From Roseivivax sp. THAF197b (GTDB lineage Bacteria > Pseudomonadota > Alphaproteobacteria > Rhodobacterales > Rhodobacteraceae): 64,000 nucleotides of DNA. Each line of letters opens with the position of its first letter. The first letter of the stretch is position 1. Under the pieces are notes generated by a model that searched no databases, was not told where the DNA came from, and was given only the letters and a program-made list of their open reading frames with translations. The stretch spans positions 1,154,001 through 1,218,000 of the forward strand of contig NZ_CP045318.1 of the NCBI RefSeq assembly GCF_009363255.1. The letters are read 5' to 3'. Shown piece by piece: positions 17,617 through 26,382 of the stretch. A program made the position numbers and the translations under genes.

Positions 17617-19053
17617 ATGGATTTCGGATTTACGACAGCGGCCTATGTGGTCGCGGCAGTTCTCTTCATCCTGTCGCTCGGCGGTCTGAGCGGTCAGGAA
17701 AGCGCAAAACGCGCGATCTGGTACGGTATCGTCGGCATGGCTTTGGCCGTGGTGGCGACGCTGGTGGGCCCCGGTTCGGGCCTGTGGGTGGTGTCGGTCA
17801 TACTGATCGCCATGGGCGGCGTGATCGGTTGGCAGCTGGCCACGCGGGTACAGATGACCCAGATGCCCGAGCTTGTGGCGGCGATGCACAGCCTCGTCGG
17901 TCTCGCGGCGGTCTTCGTGGGCTTCAATGCGGATTTCACCATCAACATGGTCGAGGCCGCAAAGGCCGGTGGCGAGATGGTCGAGGGCAACTTCGCGGAG
18001 CTCGTCGCCAAGAAGACGGGCGTGGAGATCGGCATCCTGATGGTCGAGCTTTCGCTTGGCATCTGGATCGGTGCAGTGACCTTCACCGGCTCCATCATCG
18101 CCTATGGCAAGCTTGCCGGTAAGGTCGACACCTCGGCCAAGCAGCTGCCTGGCGGGCACATGCTGAACCTTGCCGCAGTCATCGGCTCGGTGCTGATGCT
18201 GGTGCTCTACATGTCCGGCTCGGGCTCGTGGACGCTGTTCATCATGGCGGCACTCGCGCTCTTCATCGGCTACCACCTGATCATGGGCATCGGCGGCGCC
18301 GACATGCCCGTGGTGGTGTCGATGCTGAACTCGTACTCGGGTTGGGCCGCGGCGGCGATCGGCTTCTCGCTCGGCAATGATCTGCTGATCGTCGTGGGTG
18401 CGCTGGTGGGCTCCTCGGGTGCGATCCTGTCCTACATCATGTGCAAGGGCATGAACCGGTCCTTCGTCTCGGTGATCCTGGGCGGCTGGGGCGGCTCTGC
18501 CGCCGGTGAGCAGGCCGCGGTCGAGGGCGAACAGGTCGCCATCGACGCCGATGGCGTGGCCTCCGCACTGGACGAGGCCGACAGCGTGGTGATCGTGCCG
18601 GGCTACGGCATGGCCGTGGCGCAGGCGCAGAACGCCGTGTCGGACCTGACGAAGAAGCTGCGCGGGCAGGGCAAGGAGGTGCGTTTCGCCATCCACCCCG
18701 TCGCGGGCCGTCTGCCGGGCCACATGAACGTGCTGCTGGCCGAGGCCAAGGTGCCCTACGACATCGTGCTCGAGATGGAAGAGATCAACGACGACTTCCC
18801 GGATACGGACGTGGTCATCGTGATCGGTTCGAACGACATCGTGAACCCGGCCGCACAGGACGACCCGAACTCGCCCATCGCGGGCATGCCGGTTCTGGAA
18901 GTGTGGAAGGCCAAGAACGTCTTCGTCTGCAAGCGCGGCCAGGGCACGGGCTATTCGGGCATCGAGAACCCGCTGTTCTTCAAGGACAACACGCGGATGT
19001 TCTACGGCGATGCGAAGGCCACGATCAGCGACCTGCTGACGAAGATCGGCTGA
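17617..19053 (+). CDS. pntB: NAD(P) transhydrogenase subunit beta
   Basis: A 478-residue beta subunit. Its N-terminal two-thirds contains about nine membrane helices, and its C-terminal domain III binds NADP(H) with [10 protein letters not shown] (near residue 330) and [18 protein letters not shown]. It pairs with PntA in the inner membrane to supply NADPH. ATG 17617 is 15 bp after the pntA stop with a GGGAGACAGG site, so the two genes are one transcript. A clear intrinsic terminator follows. Confidence 0.97.
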   Translation: MDFGFTTAAYVVAAVLFILSLGGLSGQESAKRAIWYGIVGMALAVVATLVGPGSGLWVVSVILIAMGGVIGWQLATRVQMTQMPELVAAMHSLVGLAAVFVGFNADFTINMVEAAKAGGEMVEGNFAELVAKKTGVEIGILMVELSLGIWIGAVTFTGSIIAYGKLAGKVDTSAKQLPGGHMLNLAAVIGSVLMLVLYMSGSGSWTLFIMAALALFIGYHLIMGIGGADMPVVVSMLNSYSGWAAAAIGFSLGNDLLIVVGALVGSSGAILSYIMCKGMNRSFVSVILGGWGGSAAGEQAAVEGEQVAIDADGVASALDEADSVVIVPGYGMAVAQAQNAVSDLTKKLRGQGKEVRFAIHPVAGRLPGHMNVLLAEAKVPYDIVLEMEEINDDFPDTDVVIVIGSNDIVNPAAQDDPNSPIAGMPVLEVWKAKNVFVCKRGQGTGYSGIENPLFFKDNTRMFYGDAKATISDLLTKIG

Positions 19054-19077
19054 TCGTCGGTTTTGAGAGATGCGAAG

Positions 19078-19105
19078 CGCCCCGGCTGGAAGGCCGGGGC
19101 GTTTT
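19078..19105 (+). terminator. Rho-independent terminator of pntAB
   Basis: CGCCCCGGC (19078-19086), loop TGGAAG, GCCGGGGCG (19093-19101), then TTTT begins 25 bp after the pntB stop. A nine-pair GC stem with a T-run is a textbook terminator. Confidence 0.9.
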
Positions 19106-19630
19106 GCGTTTGGGTGGAGCGACCATAGACCAGAGGCCCGCGGCTGGAACGCCTGCCCGCGGGATGGCGCAGCTACGTATGAACGTCAGCGCTTTATGGC
19201 AGCCAAATACCTCCGCAGAAGGAACGTCAGCGCCTGCGTTGACAAAGCGCCAGCCCGTTGGGGCGGGCAGGCGCTAAGCGCGGCGGCAGCAAGCTGCCTT
19301 GATTCCGCGCCTTGGGGTTCACCACTCCGGAAAAGGAGGGCTTGATGTCCAAGCGCTCGTGAATGCGAGGGTTTACACGCCCATCTTTCCATTCGTCCAC
19401 GCAAGGTCTCGTAGCGCCTAGAAAATACGCGCTCAACGGGCGTAGGGCCCGCCCTTCGACGACCCTGATGCGCCCCAAGCACTTGGTTTTCTTGATAAAG
19501 CCAGTGTTGATAGGCGCGATCAGTATACTGTTGCATCCTTCCAACCCATTGAAATCGATAAAAAATCCCTTTGCCGCTGCCAGAGGGCAGTTTACATGCG
19601 TAGGAAAGCTCTCCCAAGTAAGGCCCCCTC
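19106..19630. other. 525-bp stretch without a recognised gene
   Basis: Base composition is visibly less GC-rich than on either side. On the minus strand, 19227-19544 is open for 105 codons (starting MEGCNSILIAPINTGF and rich in Arg/Pro toward the end), but I recognise no domain and see no convincing ribosome site. GAACGTCAGCGC occurs twice (19180-19191 and 19220-19231). The minus strand also carries GCGGAGGTATTTGGC near 19202-19216, echoing the tail of the dispersed hairpin family. It may be a decayed gene or a repetitive element; it also carries the promoter region of the DUF3422 gene. Confidence 0.4.
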
Positions 19631-20932
19631 ATGCCGCCGATCCAAGACCATCCGCTGCGCTACAAGCTGGCAAACGAGCTGCATGCCCGGCCCTTTCCGG
19701 CGCTGAAGCCGCCCTGCCGGGCGGTCTATCTCGCGATCAAGAAAGCCAAGGGGGCGGCCGGGCGGGACCGCTCGCTCGATCTCAAGCACCTGACGGATCT
19801 GCTGGACCGCTACGGCACGGCGCATCCGCAGCCGGGCGCCACGCATTACCAGACGAAGATCGGCCAGCACATGCTCAAATGGGAGCAGCATACCGAGTTC
19901 GTCACCTATACCGTCTTCATGAACGGGCTGACCGACCGGCCCTTCGACCCCGCGGATTTCGAGGTGTTCCCGAGCGAATGGCTCGATGACGCGCCCGGCG
20001 TGCGCATCACATCCTGCCTGATCCGCTGCTGCCAGCGGCCCGACGACGACACACAGATCGAGCCGATGCTGAACGATTGGTTCGTGCCCGAAAGCCTCGC
20101 CGTGTCCTCGGTAATCGACGACGAGGCGGTGATCGCGGGCGATTTCCGCATCGATCCTGCGGGGCACATGCGCTTCGGCGTCTTCACCAAGCCGCATGTG
20201 GGCGAACGCCGCGTGGGCCGCATCGTGCAGCGGCTCTGCGAGATCGAGACCTACAAATCCATGTCCATGCTGGGCTTCACGCGCATCAAGTCGCTGAGCC
20301 CGAAGATGGGCGATCTCGATACCGAACTCAGCCACCTGATGGAGGCCATGACCCATGGGCAGGGGGCCGCCGAGGACACTCTGAAGGCGCTGCTGTCAGT
20401 CTCGGCGCGACTGGAAAGCCTCTCGGCGCAGACGTCGTTCCGGCTGGGGGCCACGGGCGCCTACGAGGCCATCGTGGCGCAACGCATCGAGGTCCTGCGC
20501 GAGGAGCGCTGGCGCGGCCGCCAGACCTTCGAGGAATTCATGACCCGCCGCTACGATCCGGCCATGCGCACGGTGAAGGCCACGGAAAGGCGGCTGGGTA
20601 CCATGGCTGAACGGGCGATGCGGGCGGGGGATCTCTTGCGCACGCGGGTCGAGGTGGAACGCTCCGCCCAGAACCAGCAGCTTCTGGAAAGCATGAACCA
20701 GCGCGCGGACATGCAACTGCGCCTGCAGCGCACGGTCGAGGGGCTCTCGGTCGTGGCGATCAGCTATTACGCGGTTTCGCTCGTCTCCTACCTCGTCTAT
20801 CCGCTGGCAGAACTCCTGGGCATCTCCCGCGGTGTGCTGATCGCGGGGATCACCGTGCCGGTGGTGCTGGGCGTGTGGTACATGATCCGGCGCATCCGGG
20901 TGCAGATGGAAAAGCAGGGGCCCGATCTCTAG
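19631..20932 (+). CDS. DUF3422 family membrane protein
   Basis: A 433-residue protein of the DUF3422 family, common in Alpha- and Betaproteobacteria and without a known function. The N-terminus DHPLRYKLANELHARPFPAL is a family hallmark (ELHARPF). Two hydrophobic helices near the C-terminus (about 370-420) anchor it in the membrane, ending in a short basic cytoplasmic tail. A long helical, charged segment (about 270-360) precedes them and may form a coiled coil. It converges on the YeeE/YedE gene across a shared terminator. Confidence 0.88.
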   Translation: MPPIQDHPLRYKLANELHARPFPALKPPCRAVYLAIKKAKGAAGRDRSLDLKHLTDLLDRYGTAHPQPGATHYQTKIGQHMLKWEQHTEFVTYTVFMNGLTDRPFDPADFEVFPSEWLDDAPGVRITSCLIRCCQRPDDDTQIEPMLNDWFVPESLAVSSVIDDEAVIAGDFRIDPAGHMRFGVFTKPHVGERRVGRIVQRLCEIETYKSMSMLGFTRIKSLSPKMGDLDTELSHLMEAMTHGQGAAEDTLKALLSVSARLESLSAQTSFRLGATGAYEAIVAQRIEVLREERWRGRQTFEEFMTRRYDPAMRTVKATERRLGTMAERAMRAGDLLRTRVEVERSAQNQQLLESMNQRADMQLRLQRTVEGLSVVAISYYAVSLVSYLVYPLAELLGISRGVLIAGITVPVVLGVWYMIRRIRVQMEKQGPDL

Positions 20933-20945
20933 GCGGGGCATGAAA

Positions 20946-20971
20946 AAAGGCGGACCCGAGGGCCCGCCTTT
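20946..20971. terminator. Bidirectional terminator between DUF3422 and YeeE/YedE genes
   Basis: AAAGGCGG (20946-20953) pairs with CCGCCTTT (20964-20971) around an ACCCGAGGGC loop. An A-run precedes and a T-run ends the stem, so it can work on both strands between the two convergent genes. Confidence 0.8.
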
Positions 20972-20992
20972 CGAAATCGCGTCAGAACCGCC

Positions 20993-22045
20993 TTACTCAG
21001 CGGGATGCATGATGCCTGCACGCGGCGCACGGACGAGGATCGCCTGCATGGCAAACGCGCCTGCCGCTATGGCACCCAGCGCCAGAAGCGCCGCGACGGA
21101 CAGGGTCGGCACACCGGCCAGACCCGCGCCCACGGTGCAGCCGCCCGCCAGCACACCGCCCACGCCCATCAGGGCTGCACCTGCACCGTAGCGGCCAGTT
21201 TGAGCGGGGCTTTCGAAGCTCTGCCACGCGAAACGGCCAGCGATCAGCGCGGAGACCAGCGCACCGGCCAGCACGCCACCGATCAGGCCCACGCCGAAAC
21301 CCGCCGGGATCGAGGTCGAGGCCACGGTGAAAAACAGCGTGTCGGCCCAGGGTGCTGTGAAGGACAGGCTTTCCATCGCGACGGGATCGAAGTCGTCATA
21401 AAGGACGAAGCCCGTGCCGACCCAACCCGCGGGCACCAGAAGGCCCAGAAGGGCCGCGAGGCCGAGCATCACGGGACGCGTGCCGGAACGCACGGCGAAG
21501 GCCAGCGCGGCAATGGCCAGAAGCGCCGTCCAGAGGGCGGCACCGCCGGGCAGGGCGGCCAGCGATACGGCCTCACCCAGCGGGACGGTCACGGCGCCCA
21601 GCGAGGTGCGCAGCGGCGCAAGAACGCCCTTCAGCGTGGCATGGGCCACGATGGCGAAGAGGACGAGCACGAAAAGCCCGCGCAGGTTGCCGCTGGCGGT
21701 CAGGACCGTGAGGCGCGAGACGCAGCCGCGCGTCAGCACCATGCCGGCACCGAACAGGAGCCCGCCCACGGCGATGGCCAAAACCGGCAGATCCGCGGCC
21801 ATGAAGCGATGCGCGTCGAAGCTGACAAGGCCCGTCAGAACGGCGGCCTGCGTGCCAAGAAGGGCGGCGGCGAAGGCGGTCAGCCAGACACCTGCGGCGG
21901 AGCGGCGATCCTCGCCCACCAGCGCGCGGCGGAAGCAGAAGCGGGTGATCTCGGCCAGGATGCCGAAGAGAACGCCAAGGCCAAGACCGAAGAAGATGGC
22001 GGCCTGCGGCGCGGTCAGGGTCTCGAATCCGAAATCAGCGAACAT
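20993..22045 (-). CDS. YeeE/YedE family (thiosulfate/sulfur) transporter
   Basis: A 350-residue inner-membrane protein with about nine hydrophobic helices and the family's conserved cysteines: RFCFRRA (near residue 37), TRGCVSR (near 108) and GGCTVGAG (near 310). Characterised relatives such as TsuA import thiosulfate through a row of cysteines. The length and the two-fold repeated layout fit a fused TsuA-like protein. The start at 22045 is preceded by GAGGTGA and, just upstream, an inverted repeat that could control expression. No sulfurtransferase gene is adjacent. Confidence 0.9.
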   Translation of the reverse strand: MFADFGFETLTAPQAAIFFGLGLGVLFGILAEITRFCFRRALVGEDRRSAAGVWLTAFAAALLGTQAAVLTGLVSFDAHRFMAADLPVLAIAVGGLLFGAGMVLTRGCVSRLTVLTASGNLRGLFVLVLFAIVAHATLKGVLAPLRTSLGAVTVPLGEAVSLAALPGGAALWTALLAIAALAFAVRSGTRPVMLGLAALLGLLVPAGWVGTGFVLYDDFDPVAMESLSFTAPWADTLFFTVASTSIPAGFGVGLIGGVLAGALVSALIAGRFAWQSFESPAQTGRYGAGAALMGVGGVLAGGCTVGAGLAGVPTLSVAALLALGAIAAGAFAMQAILVRAPRAGIMHPAE

Positions 22046-22052
22046 GGGATCA

Positions 22053-22086
22053 CCTCGATGAGAACAATCGGTCTCATCTGCCGAGG
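22053..22086 (-). promoter_or_regulatory. Inverted repeat just upstream of the YeeE/YedE ribosome site
   Basis: GATGAGA (22057-22063) and TCTCATC (22072-22078) form a perfect 7-bp inverted repeat, flanked by CCTCG and CGAGG arms (22053-22057, 22082-22086). It sits about 12-40 bp upstream of the start codon, where it could be an operator or an RNA hairpin acting on translation. Confidence 0.45.
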
Positions 22087-22255
22087 TTTTCCCCTCCGTT
22101 CAAGGGGGAGGGGGGTCAGAACAGAAGCGCTTTCGAGAACAAAATTCCGGTTCGCGCGCAAAAGCCGTAATCGCGGTTCTGCTCAGCGGTCCAGCGCGCA
22201 ACACGGCTCCTGCGCCGACCGCGCAGTCGTTGTCTCTGTCCTTATTTCAGCGGTC

Positions 22256-23236
22256 TCACCGACCGCGCAACCGCGGATCGAGCGCATCGCGCAGCCCGTC
22301 GCCCAGGTAGTTCACCGACAGTACCGTGAGCGAAATGGCGATGCCGGGCAGCATCACCCGTTCGGGAAATTCGGACATGCGCGGGACCGCATCGGCCAGC
22401 ATCTTGCCCCATGTCGGGAAGTCCGAGGGGAAGCCCACGCCCAGGAAGGACAGCGCACTTTCGGTGATGATCGCGGTGGCGAGGCCGAGCGTCGCGGAGA
22501 CCATGATGGGCGAAAGGACATTGGGCAGCAGGTGGCGCCGGATGATCTTGCCCGATGTCGTGCCGATGGATTGCGCGGCCAGGATGAATTCGCGCTGCTT
22601 CAGCGCCAGCACATCGCCCCGCACGATCCGCGCCGTGGGCATCCACGAGGTGATGCCGATGATCGTCACGATGAGGATGAACATGCCGCCCTCGGCGCCG
22701 AAATTCGCGCGCAGCGGTTGACGGAAGAGCGTCACCGCGACCAGCAGAAGCGGCAGGATGGGCAGGGACAGAAACAGGTCCGTCAGGCGCATGAGCGGCC
22801 CGTCGAGCCTGCGGAAATACCCCGCAACCACACCGATCGTGGCGCCGATCACGAGGCTCAGCACCATCGCGGCCCAGCCCACGGCGAGCGAGGCGCGCCC
22901 GCCCGCGATCATCTGGGCGAGCTGGTCCCGGCCCAGATTGTCGGTGCCGAAGGGATGCCCCCAGGCGGTCTTGGCGGTGCCGTCCCACAGAAGCGTGTAG
23001 ATCGGCCGCAGATCCTTGTTGCGGATATCGAGCCGCTGGGGATCGAGCGTCCAGATATAGGGGCCGAAGATCACCGCAAGGGTGATGAAGACCAGAAAGC
23101 CGCCGCCCACCATGGCGCCCTTGTGCTTCTTGAACTGCGCCCAGATATCGGCGGCCTGGCTTGTGGGCGGGGCGAGGGGGCCTTCGTCGCGCAGCGCCTC
23201 GATGGCCTTGGGGCTTGCGGGAACGGGCTCAGTCAT
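22256..23236 (-). CDS. Peptide/nickel-type ABC transporter permease (DppC-like)
   Basis: A 326-residue inner-membrane permease of the OppC/DppC family. It has an N-terminal helix (GGGFLVFITLAVIFGPYIW), the periplasmic GTDNLGRDQLAQMIAGGR motif typical of DppC proteins, and the EAA loop with LLPNVLSPI before the final helices. The ATG at 23236 overlaps the end of the upstream permease gene by 8 bp (ATGACTGA), so the two are translationally coupled. With the binding protein upstream and the divergent double ATPase it makes a complete oligopeptide importer. Confidence 0.94.
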   Translation of the reverse strand: MTEPVPASPKAIEALRDEGPLAPPTSQAADIWAQFKKHKGAMVGGGFLVFITLAVIFGPYIWTLDPQRLDIRNKDLRPIYTLLWDGTAKTAWGHPFGTDNLGRDQLAQMIAGGRASLAVGWAAMVLSLVIGATIGVVAGYFRRLDGPLMRLTDLFLSLPILPLLLVAVTLFRQPLRANFGAEGGMFILIVTIIGITSWMPTARIVRGDVLALKQREFILAAQSIGTTSGKIIRRHLLPNVLSPIMVSATLGLATAIITESALSFLGVGFPSDFPTWGKMLADAVPRMSEFPERVMLPGIAISLTVLSVNYLGDGLRDALDPRLRGR

Positions 23237-24266
23237 AGCGGATCCTCGGGTCGAGCACGCCGTAAAGGACATCGGCGATCAGGTTGAACAGCACGATGAG
23301 CACGGCGAAAATGAAGGTCAGCGTCATGACCATGGGCAGGTCATTGGCAAAGAGCGCGGTGATCAGAAGCTGGCCGATCCCGTTCACCTTGAAGACGTTC
23401 TCGGTGATGATTGCGCCGCCGAAAATGGCCGGAACGCCAAGCGCGATGACCGTCACAACGGGGATCATCGAATTGCGCAGGACGTGGATATTGACCACGA
23501 CCGCCTCGGACAGGCCCTTGGCGCGGGCGGTCCGGACGTAATCCGCGCCGAGGTTGTCGAGCATGGAGGCGCGCATGTAACGCGAAATCTGTGCCGTGGT
23601 CTGCAGCGCCAGCACCATGACCGGCATGATCATCTGCTGAAGCTGCACCACAAAGCTGTCCCAGTCGGTGACTTCGTGGGTGGTGTCGTAGATCGACGGG
23701 AACCAACCGAGACCGACGGAGAAGATCACGATCAGAAGCGGGCCGGTGAAGAAGGGCGGGATCGAAAAGCCGATCATCGTCACGAAGGTGCCCGCCTGGT
23801 CGAAAACGGAATATTGCCGGTAGGCGGAATAGACGCCGATGGGCAGGGAAATCAGCACGCCCACCACATAGGCCAGCCCTACGACCCAGAGTGTCTGCGG
23901 CATGCGCTGCACGACGATATCCATGACCGGCGAGCGGGTCTGCCAGGAAATGACGCGCAACTCGCCCTGATAAAGCGCTGTGTCGGGCAGCCAGGAAAAC
24001 AGCGTCGAGGATGTGGTCAGGTAGTCGATCAGCACCTTGGGCTCGATCCAGAAGACCTGCACCAGCCATTTCCAGTATTGCACCAAGGGCGGCTCGCCGA
24101 GGCCCAGGGCCTCGCGCATCTTTTCCTTCACCGCGTCGGGCACGGTCAGGGGCACCTGCGCCATCGGATCGCCGGGTGCGAGCTGCAACAGCATGAAGAC
24201 CGCGAAAGAGATGAACAAAAGCGTCGGGATCGAGAGAAGCAATCGTCTCGCGATGAATGTCAGCAT
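23229..24266 (-). CDS. Peptide/nickel-type ABC transporter permease (DppB-like)
   Basis: A 345-residue permease of the OppB/DppB family. The N-terminus is a membrane helix (RRLLLSIPTLLFISFAVFMLLQ) followed by the family motif PGDPMAQ. The EAA-type loop shows ARAKGLSEAVVVNIHVLRNS near residue 255. It carries a larger than usual periplasmic insertion after the first helix (about 40-130). Its stop TGA lies within the start of the next permease gene. An 81-bp gap with a strong hairpin separates it from the binding-protein gene. Confidence 0.94.
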   Translation of the reverse strand: MLTFIARRLLLSIPTLLFISFAVFMLLQLAPGDPMAQVPLTVPDAVKEKMREALGLGEPPLVQYWKWLVQVFWIEPKVLIDYLTTSSTLFSWLPDTALYQGELRVISWQTRSPVMDIVVQRMPQTLWVVGLAYVVGVLISLPIGVYSAYRQYSVFDQAGTFVTMIGFSIPPFFTGPLLIVIFSVGLGWFPSIYDTTHEVTDWDSFVVQLQQMIMPVMVLALQTTAQISRYMRASMLDNLGADYVRTARAKGLSEAVVVNIHVLRNSMIPVVTVIALGVPAIFGGAIITENVFKVNGIGQLLITALFANDLPMVMTLTFIFAVLIVLFNLIADVLYGVLDPRIRYD

Positions 24267-24305
24267 ACGGCGCCTCGGGTCAGATCTTTCGGAAGTGCGG
24301 CTTGG

Positions 24306-24336
24306 CGCGCAGGCCGGTGCGGTACCGGCCTGCGCG
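24306..24336 (-). promoter_or_regulatory. Strong intercistronic hairpin between binding-protein and permease genes
   Basis: CGCGCAGGCCGGT (24306-24318) pairs perfectly with ACCGGCCTGCGCG (24324-24336) around a 5-nt loop, 12 bp after the binding-protein stop. There is no T-run. Such stems often protect the upstream mRNA or partly terminate, raising binding protein over permease; that role is inferred. Confidence 0.65.
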
Positions 24337-24347
24337 TGTGGATCGGA

Positions 24348-26045
24348 TCAGTCCTTACGGTACCAGTCCGCGACGTTCCACAGCTCGCTGTCCCAAACAT
24401 TGAGGACAACGCCGCCGAGCGAGTTGGACGCCGCCGAGATGCGCCCGCGATGCACGAGCGGGATCATCATGCCGTTCTCGAAAGCCATCGTGTTCAGCTC
24501 CTGGGAGATGCGCACGCGCTCATCGGGATCGTCGGTCTCGGTCAGCTTGGCGTGGAGGGCATCATATTCCTCCATGCAGAAGCGCGACACGTTCTCGCCC
24601 TGCCATTGGGTCGCGGGCGAGGGGATCTTGTCGCAGAGGCCGTTGCCGAAATAGCTTTGCGGATCGGTGCCGTCGAAGGTGTTCTGGTACATCTCCACAT
24701 CGGCATAGAACTTCTGGAACGTGTCCGGGCTGCCCGGATCGCCGCCGAAGAAGACCGACGCGTCGATGTTGCGCAGCTCGGTTTCGATGCCGATCTCGGA
24801 CCACCACTGCTTGATCAGGGCCTGGAAGTCCTGGCGCACGGCGTTGGTCGAGGTCTGGAAGACGAGCGACATGGGCACGCCATTGGCCTCGCGGATGCCG
24901 TCGCCATCGCTGTCGACAAAGCCCGCCTCGTCGAGCATCGCATTGGCGCCCGCGATGTCCTGCGTCAGGCAGCCTTCGGGCGAGATGCCGTAGATCTCAG
25001 GGCCTGCGACCCAGGAACAGGTGGGCTTGCCCGCCTCGCCATAGCCCACTTCCGACAGAAGCGTGCGGTCGATGGCCATGGACATCGCCTTGAAGACCGC
25101 GGGTTCCTGCAAATAGGGGTGCGGGCCGATCACGGCGCGCTCATCGGGGCCGAGCGACGGGTCGGGGTTGGTCCAATTGAGCATGATCCGCTCGACGCCG
25201 GTGCCGAAGCCTGCCACGGGCACGCCCTGGCCGCCTTCCTGCATGGACGCGATCACGTCGGGCGCAAGCTGCAGGTTCCAGGCATAGTCGAACTCGCCCG
25301 TCTCCATCACCGCGCGGCCTGCGGCCGTCGCATCGCCACCGCCCTTGAAATTGACGGTCGCGAAGGCAGGCTTCGCAGGATCGCGATAGTTGTCATTCGC
25401 CTCGAAGGTGATGACGTCATTGGGCTTGAACTCGGCCACGGTGAAGGGGCCTGTGCCAATGGGATTGAAGTTCTGCTCGGTGCAGGAGGGGGCGTTCGCG
25501 CCCATGCAATCGGCGAATTGCGCCTGCTGCAGGATCGGGCTCTGACCGCCGACGAAGGGCTGGTAGGGGTTCGAGGTGGGGCTGTTGAAGGTCACAACCA
25601 CGGTCAGGTCGTCGGGCGTCTCGACGCTCGCGATATTCTCGAACTTGGAAAGCTGCGCGCAGCCGCCCTCGGGGTCGGTGCAGTAATCATAGGTGAATTT
25701 CACATCCGCCGAGGTGAAGGGCGTGCCGTCGGACCAGACGATCCCGTCCTGCAGCGTCCAGGTGATCTGCGTCTTGTCCTCGGAGAAGCCGCCATTGGCC
25801 AGCGTGGGCACTTCGGCTGCGAGCCAGGGGACCAGCGCGCCGGTCTCGTCATAGCGCGCGAGCGGCTCCAGCACGAGCGAGGCCGCCTCGATATCCTTGG
25901 TGCCGCCCGACAGGAACGGGTTCAGGATTGAGGGCGCCTGCCAATAGATGATATTCACCTGGCCGTCTGACGCGCGCTCCGCGAAAGCGGCGGGCGCAAG
26001 CCCGGTCACAGCCACTGCTCCCATGAGCAGAGTTTTGAGTTTCAT
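24348..26045 (-). CDS. Peptide/nickel-type ABC transporter substrate-binding protein
   Basis: A 565-residue periplasmic solute-binding protein of family 5 (DppA/OppA-like). A Sec signal peptide is clear: MKLKTLLMGAVAVTGLAPAAFA, with cleavage after AFA near residue 22. The mature protein shows family segments such as LEPLARYDETGALVPWLAAEVP, WSDGTPFTSADVKFTYDY and NFNPIGTGPFTV. Size and order (binding protein first, then permeases) are standard. The ligand, whether peptide, opine or another solute, cannot be determined. It is divergent from the ATPase gene across 337 bp that must hold both promoters. Confidence 0.94.
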   Translation of the reverse strand: MKLKTLLMGAVAVTGLAPAAFAERASDGQVNIIYWQAPSILNPFLSGGTKDIEAASLVLEPLARYDETGALVPWLAAEVPTLANGGFSEDKTQITWTLQDGIVWSDGTPFTSADVKFTYDYCTDPEGGCAQLSKFENIASVETPDDLTVVVTFNSPTSNPYQPFVGGQSPILQQAQFADCMGANAPSCTEQNFNPIGTGPFTVAEFKPNDVITFEANDNYRDPAKPAFATVNFKGGGDATAAGRAVMETGEFDYAWNLQLAPDVIASMQEGGQGVPVAGFGTGVERIMLNWTNPDPSLGPDERAVIGPHPYLQEPAVFKAMSMAIDRTLLSEVGYGEAGKPTCSWVAGPEIYGISPEGCLTQDIAGANAMLDEAGFVDSDGDGIREANGVPMSLVFQTSTNAVRQDFQALIKQWWSEIGIETELRNIDASVFFGGDPGSPDTFQKFYADVEMYQNTFDGTDPQSYFGNGLCDKIPSPATQWQGENVSRFCMEEYDALHAKLTETDDPDERVRISQELNTMAFENGMMIPLVHRGRISAASNSLGGVVLNVWDSELWNVADWYRKD

Positions 26046-26382
26046 AGAGATGGTCTCCCACGTTGGTTGTCGTGTCGGCCGTTATGTTTGATCGTTGCAA
26101 GCGGTCGGTTCGGCCACGCCGTCCATTGGATGATGAGGGGCCGGGCGCCACGCGGCGGCCGCGACCTTCCCACAAGTGTCCGACGAAACCACAGACCGCT
26201 GAAATTGCAACCCTTGCCTTGCGGCAATCGGCTCCTGTCGGGCGGGGCGCGCATTCCTTGTTCATCCGGGATGCATCCCGCGCCTTCCCCGTCGTCACCG
26301 CGTGCCGCGCAGCGGGGAAGGTTTGACACTTCCATGCCGGTGTTCTTACCCTCGCATTTCGACGCCGGAAGAAGGAGCTCCC
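26046..26382. other. Divergent promoter region of the peptide importer
   Basis: There is no gene between the binding-protein and ATPase starts. A 9-bp inverted repeat CCTTCCCCG/CGGGGAAGG lies at 26283-26291 and 26313-26321, followed by TTGACA at 26323-26328, about 55 bp before the ATPase ATG, a possible -35 box. A ribosome site GAAGGAG precedes ATG 26383. No clear -10 box could be fixed for either direction. Confidence 0.4.

Noticed and set aside
23082..25931. A 949-codon open frame on the plus strand, antisense to the peptide importer genes
   Set aside because: It is His/Asp/Arg-rich with no domain, as expected for the complement of GC-rich coding DNA, while the minus strand encodes clear permease and binding-protein families.
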